NCBI GenBank assembly: GCA_029256625.1
Contig: JAQSXO010000007.1
Location: 1-33,768 of the forward strand
Origin: Cellulosimicrobium sp.
GTDB taxonomy: Bacteria; Actinomycetota; Actinomycetes; Actinomycetales; Cellulomonadaceae
Direction: 5' to 3'
DNA length: 33,768 nucleotides
Shown here: positions 25,762 through 33,768 of the stretch, piece after piece
Position numbering within the stretch: position 1 is the stretch's first letter
Layout of the letters: each line of letters starts with the position of its first letter
Notes under the pieces: model-generated
Told to the model about the DNA's origin: nothing
Database searches by the model: none
Seen by the model: the letters and a program-made list of their open reading frames with translations, nothing else
Program-made: the position numbers and the translations under genes

Positions 25762-26535
25762 TCAGCCGTCGTGGCGGCGCTCGTGGAACGCCTCGTCGGC
25801 GACCTGCGCCGTCCGCATGAAGCTCTCCATCACCTCGCGCGGCGTGGCGAGCTCGTCGGTGTTCTCCGTGGGCTCGGGTACGCCGTCGAGGCCGCGGACC
25901 TCGTCGTGGATGCGCTCCATGGTCGTGTCGAGGGTCGCGGCGACGTCGGCCGCGAGCTTGAGGGCGTCGGTGAGGTGCTGCGGCACGTCCCGCTGGTACT
26001 TGTAGTAGATCTTGTGCTCGAGGCTCGCCCAGAAGTCCATGGCGATCGTGCGGAGCTGGATCTCGACCACGACGTCCTCGACGCGGTCCGACAGGAACAC
26101 CGGCACCTGGACGATGAGGTGCAGGCTCTTGTACCCGTTGCCCTTCGGGTGGGCGATGTAGTCGCGCTCCTCGAGCACCGTGAGGTCGCGCTGCCCGACG
26201 AGCAGGTCACGCACGCGGTAGATGTCCGAGACGAACGCGCACGTCACGCGCACGCCCGCGATGTCGAACATGTTCTCCCGCACGCCCTCGGGCGTCAGCG
26301 GGATCCCCTTGCGCCGTGCCTTCGCGACGATCGAGTCCAGCGACTTCAGGCGCGAGCCGAGGTGCTCGATGGGGTTGTCGTCGTGCACGTGCCGGAACTC
26401 GTCGCGCAGGACGGTGATCTTGGTCATCACCTCGTCGATGCCGAACTTGTAGTTCATCATCAGGCGTCGGAACTCACGGACGCGGGGACCGAGCTCCGCG
26501 GGGAGCGGCACGTCGTCGGTCGTCAGGTGCGTCAC
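25762..26535 (-). CDS. RelA/SpoT-domain small alarmone synthetase (GTP pyrophosphokinase family)
   Basis: VTHLTTDDVPLPAELGPRVREFRRLMMNYKFGIDEVMTKITVLRDEF...DIAGVRVTCAFVSDIYRVRDLL...DYIAHPKGNGYKSLHLIVQVPVFL...VEIQLRTIAMDFWASLEHKIYYKY. Confidence 0.93.
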   Translation of the reverse strand: MTHLTTDDVPLPAELGPRVREFRRLMMNYKFGIDEVMTKITVLRDEFRHVHDDNPIEHLGSRLKSLDSIVAKARRKGIPLTPEGVRENMFDIAGVRVTCAFVSDIYRVRDLLVGQRDLTVLEERDYIAHPKGNGYKSLHLIVQVPVFLSDRVEDVVVEIQLRTIAMDFWASLEHKIYYKYQRDVPQHLTDALKLAADVAATLDTTMERIHDEVRGLDGVPEPTENTDELATPREVMESFMRTAQVADEAFHERRHDG

Positions 26536-26716
26536 GGTGGTCCTCTCGGTGCGGCCTCGTCCCGGCGGTCTCCCCGGATGGTCGGACCGCCTCCTCCAGT
26601 GTGCACGGTCGGGGACGCCCGGAAGTTCCCGCGACGGCCCGCGGACAGGGCCCCTTGGTCCCTCGTCCGGTCCCGTCCCGCGGGCGGCGCCGCCCCGTGC
26701 GCGCCACGATGGGCCC

Positions 26717-29296
26717 ATGGCCACCACATCGAGCCGCGGCGCGGGCGAGACGGTGAACGTCGGTGGCCACCGCCTGCGGCTCACGAACCTCGACAAGGTC
26801 CTCTACCCCGCCACCGGCACGACGAAGGCGGACGTGCTTGCGTACCTCGCGGCCGTCGCCGACGTCATGCTCCCCCACTGCGCCAACCGGGCCGCGACGC
26901 GCAAGCGCTGGCCGGACGGCGTCGACGGCCAGGTGTTCTTCCAGAAGAACGCCGGGCAGGGCGTGCCCTCGTGGGTGCGCACGCGCCGCATCCAGCACAA
27001 GAGCAGCGCGAACGACTACGTGCTCGTCAACGACCTGGCGACGCTCACGTGGCTCGGCCAGACGGCGTCGCTCGAGCTGCACGTGCCGCAGTGGCAGTTC
27101 GGCCGCACCGGGGTCCACCTCAACCCCGACCGGCTCGTCCTCGACCTCGACCCCGGCCCGGGGGCCGGGCTCGCCGAGTGCGCGGAGGTCGCGCGGCAGG
27201 CGCGGCAGATCCTCCAGGGCATGGGACTCGACCCGCTGCCCGTGACGAGCGGGTCCAAGGGCATCCACCTGTACGCCGCGCTCGACGGCAAGCAGGACGC
27301 CGCGGCCGTCTCCGCCGTCGCGCACGAGCTCGCGCGCTATCTCGAGGCCGAGCACCCCGACCTCGTCGTGAGCGACATGAAGAAGTCGCTGCGCGGGGGC
27401 AAGGTGCTCGTCGACTGGAGCCAGAACAACGGCAACAAGACGACGATCGCGCCGTACTCCCTGCGGGGGCGCGAGCACCCGACCGTCGCCGCGCCCCGCA
27501 CGTGGGAGGAGCTCGACGACCCGGACCTGCGCCACCTCGGCTCCGACGAGGTCGTCGAGCGCGTGCGGACGATCGGCGACCCCCTTGCCGCGCTCACGCT
27601 GGGCCACCTCTCCGCGCTCGAGCCCACGCCCGAGCGCATGGCGACGTTCGACCGCAAGGGCGCTGCGGCGTCGGGCGGCGACGGCGCGGACGACCCCAGG
27701 ACGGGGGGCGACGACGAACGGCCCGACCGCCTGCACCGCTACCGCTCGATGCGCGACGCCGCGCGGACGCCCGAGCCCGTCCCCGACGAGGCGCCACCGG
27801 CGAGCGAGGGCAACAGCTTCGTCATCCAGGAGCACCACGCCCGGCGGCTGCACTGGGACTTCCGGCTCGAGCACGACGGCGTGCTCGTGAGCTGGGCCCT
27901 GCCCCGCGGCGAGCCGACCGACCCGAAGAAGAACCACCTCGCCGTCCAGACCGAGGACCACCCGCTCGCCTACGGGGCGTTCGAGGGCACGATCCCTCAG
28001 GGCGAGTACGGCGGGGGCGAGGTGACGATCTGGGACGCCGGCACGTACGAGCTGGAGAAGTGGCGTGACGGGCAGGAGGTCATCGTCACGCTCCACGGCG
28101 AGCAGCACGGCACGCGCCGCCTCGCGCTCATCCACACGGGCGGCCGCGACGGCCGCGACGAGGACAACTGGCTCATCCACCTCATGGCGCCGCGTGGTGA
28201 GCCGAAGAAGGCGGCCGGGGCGCCCGCCACCCGACCCGACCGGGAGCAGCGCCACGAGCACGACGAGCCGTCCCCCGCGCGGACGGACTGGCGGCCCATG
28301 CTCGCGTCGCCCGCGTCGGCGGGCGACCTGCACGACGACGACACGTGGGCGTTCGAGATGAAGTGGGACGGGTTCCGGACGCTCGCGCACGTGTCGCACG
28401 GCCTGGTGCGCCTCGTGAGCCGCTCGGGCAAGGACATGACCGTGACGTACCCGGAGCTGCAGGCGCTCGCCGAGCAGGTCCCGGCCGAGGCGCTGCCGGT
28501 CGTGCTGGACGGCGAGATCGTCGCGCTCGACGCGCGGGGGCGGCCGAGCTTCCGGCGCCTCCAGCAGCGCGCGAACATCGCCAAGCCGGGGGACGTCGCG
28601 GCGGCCCGGCGCAAGGTCACGGTCGACCTCATGGTGTTCGACGTCCTGGAGACCGCGGGCCGGTCGCTCGCCAAGCGCCCGTACGACGAGCGGCGCGAGG
28701 TGCTCGAGGACGTGCTGGGCGGGGCGCGCGCACCGGTCCACGTGCCGCCCGCGTTCGACGGCGACCTCGACGCGGCGATGGAGACGTCGAAGCGGCTCGG
28801 TCTGGAGGGCGTCGTCGCCAAGCGGCGCGACGGCACCTACTCGTCGGGGCGCCGCTCGGCGCTGTGGCTCAAGCTCAAGCACGCGCAGTCGCAGGAGGTC
28901 GTCGTCGTCGGGTGGCGCCCGGGGCACGGCGAGCGGACGCACCTCGTCGGGTCGCTCCTGCTCGCGGTGCCCGACGGCGATCGGCTGGTCTACGTGGGCC
29001 GCGTCGGGTCGGGCTTCACGGACGCCGAGCGACGCGACCTCGTCGCCGAGCTCGGCCGGATCGAGCGCACGACGGCGCCCGCGACGGGCGTCCCCCGCGA
29101 GGACGCCCGCGACGCGCGCTGGGTGTCACCGCGGCGGGTCGCCGAGGTCGTCTACGCGGAGTGGACGTGGCCGGGCGAGGGCGAGGGCGACGACATCCCG
29201 TTCGGCAAGCTGCGGCACCCCGTCTGGAAGGGGTGGCGGCGGGACAGGTCGCCGGCCGACGTCGTGCGCGAGGAGCCCGCGACGCTCGACCGCTGA
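26717..29296 (+). CDS. ligD: Multifunctional ATP-dependent DNA ligase LigD (Pol-PE-Lig order)
   Basis: LTNLDKVLYPATGTTKADVLAYLAAVADVMLPH (polymerase), FVIQEHHARRLHWDFRLEHDGVLVSWALPRG (3'-phosphoesterase), WAFEMKWDGFRTLAHV (ligase KxDG). Confidence 0.95.
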   Translation: MATTSSRGAGETVNVGGHRLRLTNLDKVLYPATGTTKADVLAYLAAVADVMLPHCANRAATRKRWPDGVDGQVFFQKNAGQGVPSWVRTRRIQHKSSANDYVLVNDLATLTWLGQTASLELHVPQWQFGRTGVHLNPDRLVLDLDPGPGAGLAECAEVARQARQILQGMGLDPLPVTSGSKGIHLYAALDGKQDAAAVSAVAHELARYLEAEHPDLVVSDMKKSLRGGKVLVDWSQNNGNKTTIAPYSLRGREHPTVAAPRTWEELDDPDLRHLGSDEVVERVRTIGDPLAALTLGHLSALEPTPERMATFDRKGAAASGGDGADDPRTGGDDERPDRLHRYRSMRDAARTPEPVPDEAPPASEGNSFVIQEHHARRLHWDFRLEHDGVLVSWALPRGEPTDPKKNHLAVQTEDHPLAYGAFEGTIPQGEYGGGEVTIWDAGTYELEKWRDGQEVIVTLHGEQHGTRRLALIHTGGRDGRDEDNWLIHLMAPRGEPKKAAGAPATRPDREQRHEHDEPSPARTDWRPMLASPASAGDLHDDDTWAFEMKWDGFRTLAHVSHGLVRLVSRSGKDMTVTYPELQALAEQVPAEALPVVLDGEIVALDARGRPSFRRLQQRANIAKPGDVAAARRKVTVDLMVFDVLETAGRSLAKRPYDERREVLEDVLGGARAPVHVPPAFDGDLDAAMETSKRLGLEGVVAKRRDGTYSSGRRSALWLKLKHAQSQEVVVVGWRPGHGERTHLVGSLLLAVPDGDRLVYVGRVGSGFTDAERRDLVAELGRIERTTAPATGVPREDARDARWVSPRRVAEVVYAEWTWPGEGEGDDIPFGKLRHPVWKGWRRDRSPADVVREEPATLDR

Positions 29297-29297
29297 C

Positions 29298-29345
29298 GGA
29301 CCGTTGGCGGACCGTTGACGCCGGCTCTCGCCCGCGGGACCGTTG
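29298..29345 (+). repeat. Three direct copies of GGACCGTTG
   Basis: GGACCGTTG at 29298-29306, 29309-29317 and 29337-29345, immediately upstream of the next gene. Confidence 0.7.
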
Positions 29346-29390
29346 CTGCGTCGAGGTTCCTCGGCTCCCCTCCGACGCAGGACGGTGACC

Positions 29391-29900
29391 ATGACCGACA
29401 CGTCCTCCGCACCTCCCGCCCCCGAGCGCCCGCCCCGGCTCCCGCCGCGCTGGTTCGTCCGCACGGCGTGGGTCGTGCACCGCGCCTACTACCGGGTCAC
29501 CGGGCACCGGCGCGGCCTGTGGCGCCCGCGGCCCGAGAAGTGGGGCACGCTCCTGCTCCGCACGGTCGGGCGGCGCTCCGGCCGCGAGCACGACGTCATC
29601 GTCGGGTACTTCGAGGACGGCCCGAACCTCGTCACGCTCGCGATGAACGGCTGGGCCGCACCCGAGCCGGCGTGGTGGCTCAACCTCCAGGCGCACCCCG
29701 ACACGACCGTCGAGCTGGACGGGGAGACGCGGGCGGTCCACGGTCGCGCGGCCCGGGGCGCGGAGCGCGCGCGGCTCTGGGAACGGTGGCGCACGTTCGA
29801 CCACGCGCTGGACGGGTTCGCCGCGCGGCGACCGACCGAGACGGCGGTCGTCGTGCTGGAGCCCCGGACCGTGGAGACGCCGGCCGGCGACCGCGCGTAG
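29391..29900 (+). CDS. DDN-type (F420-dependent) nitroreductase family protein
   Basis: KWGTLLLRTVGRRSGREHDVIVGYFEDGPNLVTLAMNGWAAPEPAWWLNLQAHPDTTVELDGETRAVHGRAA: deazaflavin-dependent nitroreductase pattern. Confidence 0.85.
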   Translation: MTDTSSAPPAPERPPRLPPRWFVRTAWVVHRAYYRVTGHRRGLWRPRPEKWGTLLLRTVGRRSGREHDVIVGYFEDGPNLVTLAMNGWAAPEPAWWLNLQAHPDTTVELDGETRAVHGRAARGAERARLWERWRTFDHALDGFAARRPTETAVVVLEPRTVETPAGDRA

Positions 29901-30028
29901 GGCGGGGGCGCGCTGCCGACGCACCCTCGCCTCCTCGACGGCTTCTCGGCACCACGGGCCCTGGCTTGCCGTCACCTGACCACTGTCAGCCGTCCCGCTC
30001 GCCGCCACCGCGGTCCTATGGTCGAGCA

Positions 30029-30784
30029 ATGGCAGACCCGATGCACTTCAACACGCTCGCAGACTCGTACGGGTCCGCCCGTCCGCCGTATCCGGCCGAG
30101 CTCTGGGACCGGGTGCGTCGGACAGGATTGGCCGCGCCGGGCCGACGAGCGGTCGACCTCGGCGCGGGCACCGGGGAAGCGACCGGGCCGCTGCTCGCGC
30201 AGGGAGTCGACGTGGTCGCTGTCGAACCGGGCACGCGGCTGGCCGCCGTGCTCGCAGCCCGGCACCCGACGGCTGAGGTGGTCGTCGACCGCGCCGAGGA
30301 GGCCGAGCTCGGCCGAGCCGCGTTCGACCTGGCGGTCGCGGCGACCTCGATCCACTGGATGGACCTCGACGTACTCCTGCCCCGGCTCCACCGGGCTCTG
30401 GTGCCAGAGGGGCGGTTCCTCGTCTGGCGGCACGTCTTCGGCGATCCCACGGCGGAGCCCACCGCGTTCCGTGACCGGGTCGCGCAGATCGTCGCGCGGC
30501 GGGGTCTGCCGCCTCGCGCCGGGGACCCGGAGGACCTCGGCGCGACCACAACGCTGCTGACCGCCTCTGGGCTGTTCAGCGTCGAGGACGTCGGCGAGTA
30601 CCGCTGGAGCGTCACGCTGGACGCAGAGCAGGTGCACCGACTCTTCAGCACGTTCAGCGACTGGACGCGGGGCGAGGTCGACGAGGTCGCAGCCGCCGTG
30701 GCGGAGCTCGGGGGGCGCGTGGTCGAGCACTACATGTCCTGGTTGATCGTCTGCGCACCGGTCCCTGGTGCCGGTCCCGCGTAG
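30029..30784 (+). CDS. Class I SAM-dependent methyltransferase
   Basis: FNTLADSYGSARPPYPAELW...AVDLGAGTGEATGPLLAQGVDVVAVEPGTRLAAVLAARHPTAEVV...SIHWMDLD. Confidence 0.9.
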   Translation: MADPMHFNTLADSYGSARPPYPAELWDRVRRTGLAAPGRRAVDLGAGTGEATGPLLAQGVDVVAVEPGTRLAAVLAARHPTAEVVVDRAEEAELGRAAFDLAVAATSIHWMDLDVLLPRLHRALVPEGRFLVWRHVFGDPTAEPTAFRDRVAQIVARRGLPPRAGDPEDLGATTTLLTASGLFSVEDVGEYRWSVTLDAEQVHRLFSTFSDWTRGEVDEVAAAVAELGGRVVEHYMSWLIVCAPVPGAGPA

Positions 30785-30951
30785 CGCACACCCAGCACTC
30801 CGCGCCGCGAGAGATCGACGTCGTTGGGACGAACCAACCGTGCGCTGCGGCTGGTCGTGGGACGCCGCCCGCTGAGATCAGATCACGGCAGCCCGACCGG
30901 CCCGCCACGAGACCGTCCTTGAGCTGCCCGGTAGAGGACGCTCAGGGACGT

Positions 30952-30961
30952 TGGTATACCA
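30952..30961. promoter_or_regulatory. Palindrome TGGTATACCA, GntR (FCD-type) operator candidate
   Basis: Perfect 10-bp palindrome ending 8 nt upstream of the ATG at 30969; AT-rich within GC-rich DNA. Confidence 0.5.
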
Positions 30962-30968
30962 TTTTAGG

Positions 30969-32222
30969 ATGGCTCCCCTCTCCTCTCCCGGTGGCGCCGC
31001 GCCCCTGAGGCTCCGCACGCGCCGCACCCGGCAGGTCCTCGCGGCATGGGCGACGGCCGCTGTGGTCGCGTTGCTCGCCGCCTGCTCACCCGGCGCCGCG
31101 GGCGATGCCGCCCCGTCCGCTCCCGCTCCGGACGTCGCGCCGTCTTCAGCAACGGAACCCGAACCGGCCCCGACCACCGTGCCCGCGGCCCCCGAGGAGC
31201 CGGTGGAGGCGCCCGCGCGCTACCTGCTCGCGACCGAGGCCGAGTCCGACGGGCTCGCCGTCGTCGACCCGACGATCCGCGAGGGCAGCGCCGTCGTCGA
31301 CCGCATCGAGGTCGGGGCAGCGCCGTGGGGCGTCGCCGTGCACGCCCCGACGATGCGCGCGTACGTCTCGACGGCACAGGGGGTCGCGGTCGTCGACCTC
31401 GCCACGCGCGAGCGCGTCGACCTGATCCCCTACCGGGACACGCCCGCCCGGGTCGGGTTCGGCGAGTACCGCCGCGGCGGCATGGGCATCGCGGCGTCGC
31501 CCGACGGCACCCGCGTCTACGTGGCCGTCCACCGGGGCGACTCGTCGACGCTCGAGACGATCGACGTCGCGTCGCGCGAGGTGCTCGCGAGCACGCGCGT
31601 GGGCCTGCGCCCGTTCGACGTGCTCGTCGCGGCCGACGGCAGCGAGGTCTACACCGTCGACCACGACGAGTTCTCGGTGCACGTCGTCGACGCCACGACC
31701 TTCGACGCGCGGCGCATCGAGGTCGCCCCTTTCGGCACCGAGGGCGGGCTCGCGTCGTTCGAGAAGCCGCACTACGCCGTGCTCGACGACGACGGCTCCC
31801 TCCTGCTCCCCTACCAGGGCCGCGTGCTGGTCCGCCTCGACCCGGCCACCGGCACGACGACGAGCGTGCCCTCCGCGGCCGACAGCCACCAGCACGGCGT
31901 CGTGCGCGCTCCCGACGGCCGCGTCGTCGTCGTGGGCAACGGCCCGTTCGGCAACGCCGCGGGCGGACCGAACGTGACGGTCCTCGACCCCGCGACCGGG
32001 GTCGAGCAGGTCGCGCCGCTCACACGCCGGCACGAGACCGCGACCACGTGGACCGACCCCGCGACCGGAGGCCTGAGCGCGGTGCTCGCCGGCGGCTACA
32101 CGCAGGCCGAAGCGTGGGACGGCGCGACCGTCGTCGACCTCGACACGCTCGCCACGTACGAGATCCAGATCCCCGGACGGCCCCAGGTCGTCGTCCCGCT
32201 CCCGGAAGGACCCGCCGCATGA
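30969..32222 (+). CDS. Lipoprotein with YncE-like beta-propeller
   Basis: VVALLAACSPGAAG lipobox; repeated VVDLATRERV / YVAVHRGDSSTLETIDVASREVLASTRVGLRPFDVLVAADGSEVYTVD blade pattern. Confidence 0.82.
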   Translation: MAPLSSPGGAAPLRLRTRRTRQVLAAWATAAVVALLAACSPGAAGDAAPSAPAPDVAPSSATEPEPAPTTVPAAPEEPVEAPARYLLATEAESDGLAVVDPTIREGSAVVDRIEVGAAPWGVAVHAPTMRAYVSTAQGVAVVDLATRERVDLIPYRDTPARVGFGEYRRGGMGIAASPDGTRVYVAVHRGDSSTLETIDVASREVLASTRVGLRPFDVLVAADGSEVYTVDHDEFSVHVVDATTFDARRIEVAPFGTEGGLASFEKPHYAVLDDDGSLLLPYQGRVLVRLDPATGTTTSVPSAADSHQHGVVRAPDGRVVVVGNGPFGNAAGGPNVTVLDPATGVEQVAPLTRRHETATTWTDPATGGLSAVLAGGYTQAEAWDGATVVDLDTLATYEIQIPGRPQVVVPLPEGPAA

Positions 32223-33466
32223 CCAGCCCGATCACCCCCGAGACCGTCACCGTCCTGCGCGACGTCCGCCCCTGGGGCGGCGAGCGTGTCGACCTGCACG
32301 TCGCCGACGGGCGCATCGCCGCGGTGACGCCGCACGACCCCGCCGTCGCGGCGCCGTCGGGCACGCCGGCCGGCTCACCGACGGATGACGCGACCGGCGT
32401 CGTCGACGGACGCGGCCTGCTCGCGCTGCCCGGCCTCGTCAACGCGCACGCGCACGTCGACAAGAGCTGGTGGGGCACGCCGTGGGTCAGCTACGGCGGC
32501 GAGGCGACGACGCAAGGCCGCATCGCGCACGAGCGCGCGCACCGCGACGAGCTCGGCATCCCCGGCGTCGACGTCACGCTCGCCGTGCTGCGCGAGTTCG
32601 TCCGCCACGGCACGACGGCGATCCGCACCCACGTGGACGTCGACCTCGGCCTGGGTCTGCGCGGCATCGAGGTCGTGCGCGAGTCGCTCGCCGCGCTCGG
32701 CGGCGCCGTGCACGCCGAGATCGTCGCCTTCCCGCAGGACGGCGTGCTGCGCCGGCCAGGCGTCCTCGACCTGCTCGACGCGGCCGCCGCCGCGGGGGCC
32801 GAGCACATCGGTGGGCTCGACCCCGCGTCCATCGACCGCGACCCGGTCGGCCAGCTCGACGGGCTCTTCGCGATCGCCGAGCGCCGCGGCGTCGGGATCG
32901 ACGTGCACCTGCACGACGGCGGCGATCTCGGCGCTTTCCAGGTCGAGCTGATGATCGACCGCACGCTGCGCGCAGGGCTCCAGGGCAAGGTCAACGTCGC
33001 GCACGGCTTCGCGGTCGGCGACGTCCCGACGTCGCGCCAGGCGGACCTCGTCGCCGCGATGGGCGAGGCCGGCATCACCATGACGACCGTCGCGCCGATC
33101 GGCGCCGCACCCCTGCCGGTGCACGCGCTGCGCGCTGCCGGCGTCGCCGTCGGGCTCGGCACGGACGGGATCCGCGACCTGTGGTCGCCGTACGGGACCG
33201 GGGACCTCCTCGCCCTCACCACGCAGCTCGCGCGCCTGTCCCGGTTCCGGTACGACGAGGAGCTCGTCACCGCGGCACGCATCGCGTCCTCGGACGCCGC
33301 CCGCTTCGTCGGCCGCGACGTGCACGACCTCGTCGTCGGGGCGCCCGCGGACGTCGTGCTCGTCGACGCCGAGAACGTGCCCGACGCGGTCGTGCGCGCC
33401 CCGCGCCGCGCGCTCGTCGTCGCCGGTGGCCGGGTCGTCGCACGCGACGGCGACGTGCTCGTCTGA
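32219..33466 (+). CDS. Amidohydrolase family protein (cytosine deaminase-like)
   Basis: LALPGLVNAHAHVDKSWWG...RTHVDVD...GIDVHLHDGG...VNVAHGFAVG...VGLGTDGIRDLWSPYGTGDLL; overlaps the upstream stop (ATGA). Confidence 0.9.
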   Translation: MTSPITPETVTVLRDVRPWGGERVDLHVADGRIAAVTPHDPAVAAPSGTPAGSPTDDATGVVDGRGLLALPGLVNAHAHVDKSWWGTPWVSYGGEATTQGRIAHERAHRDELGIPGVDVTLAVLREFVRHGTTAIRTHVDVDLGLGLRGIEVVRESLAALGGAVHAEIVAFPQDGVLRRPGVLDLLDAAAAAGAEHIGGLDPASIDRDPVGQLDGLFAIAERRGVGIDVHLHDGGDLGAFQVELMIDRTLRAGLQGKVNVAHGFAVGDVPTSRQADLVAAMGEAGITMTTVAPIGAAPLPVHALRAAGVAVGLGTDGIRDLWSPYGTGDLLALTTQLARLSRFRYDEELVTAARIASSDAARFVGRDVHDLVVGAPADVVLVDAENVPDAVVRAPRRALVVAGGRVVARDGDVLV

Positions 33467-33484
33467 GGCACCCGCGGCGCTCCG

Positions 33485-33517
33485 TCGCCCGGCCGCGACT
33501 CGCGCGCGGCCGGGCGA
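33485..33517 (+). terminator. Hairpin terminator candidate after the amidohydrolase
   Basis: TCGCCCGGCCGCG-actcgcg-CGCGGCCGGGCGA, perfect 13-bp stem, no U-tract. Confidence 0.6.
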
Positions 33518-33596
33518 TGAGTTCACGAGGCACCGGTCGTCTACCCCCACGACACCACGTACCGGGCGAACCGCCCACGACGCCGGAGGCACTCTC

Positions 33597-33768
33597 ATGA
33601 GCACGCAGATCTTCGTCAACCTGCCCGTCAAGGACCTCGACGCCTCCAAGGCCTTCTACACCGCCCTCGGGTACACCGTGAACGAGCAGTTCACGGACGA
33701 GAACGCGTCCTCGATCGTCATCAGCGACACGATCTACGTCATGCTCCTCACCGAGGAGTTCGCGAAGC
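33597..33768 (+). CDS. VOC/glyoxalase family protein (cut by window end)
   Basis: MSTQIFVNLPVKDLDASKAFYTALGYTVNEQFTDENASSIVISDTIYVMLLTEEFAK, open at window end. Confidence 0.88.
   Translation, partial: MSTQIFVNLPVKDLDASKAFYTALGYTVNEQFTDENASSIVISDTIYVMLLTEEFAK

Noticed and set aside
25771-28068. 765-aa plus-strand ORF across the RelA/SpoT gene and start of LigD
   Set aside because: Antisense to one recognised gene and out of frame with another; Arg-rich artefact.
26474-28942. 822-aa minus-strand ORF antisense to LigD
   Set aside because: Low-complexity R/V/H/D-rich reading typical of high-GC antisense frames; LigD on the plus strand explains the region.
31046-33466. 806-aa ORF running through the lipoprotein region into the amidohydrolase
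   Set aside because: Only the part from 32219 is the real amidohydrolase; the upstream portion is an out-of-frame Arg-rich extension over the lipoprotein gene.

Overview
High-GC actinobacterial chromosomal segment (Cellulomonadaceae/Promicromonosporaceae-like by composition and gene content; genus not established). The flanks are ordinary: metallophosphoesterase, DHA2-type MFS efflux pump with divergent TetR regulator, Ku and LigD (NHEJ), NarL-type two-component system with a divergent ABC-2 transporter, small RelA/SpoT-like synthetase, DDN-type nitroreductase-like protein, methyltransferase, YncE-like lipoprotein plus amidohydrolase, and VOC proteins. The accessory core (~4.1-19.7 kb) contains a truncated VapC-like PIN gene, a nested mobile-element scar (IS30-family element with a 3-bp target duplication inside an IS3-family element that abuts an IS5-family transposase remnant), and a three-gene minus-strand operon with overlapping start/stop codons. 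That operon encodes a 1029-aa secreted LamG-type protein, a ~2812-aa secreted Rhs/YD-repeat protein with a short variable C-terminal toxin-like domain that I cannot assign to a family with confidence, and an 83-aa candidate immunity protein. The first two operon proteins share a homologous N-terminal half. The Rhs toxin tip, its candidate immunity protein and the LamG companion are the best candidates for something undescribed. All family calls come from reading the translated sequences; no database search was run.
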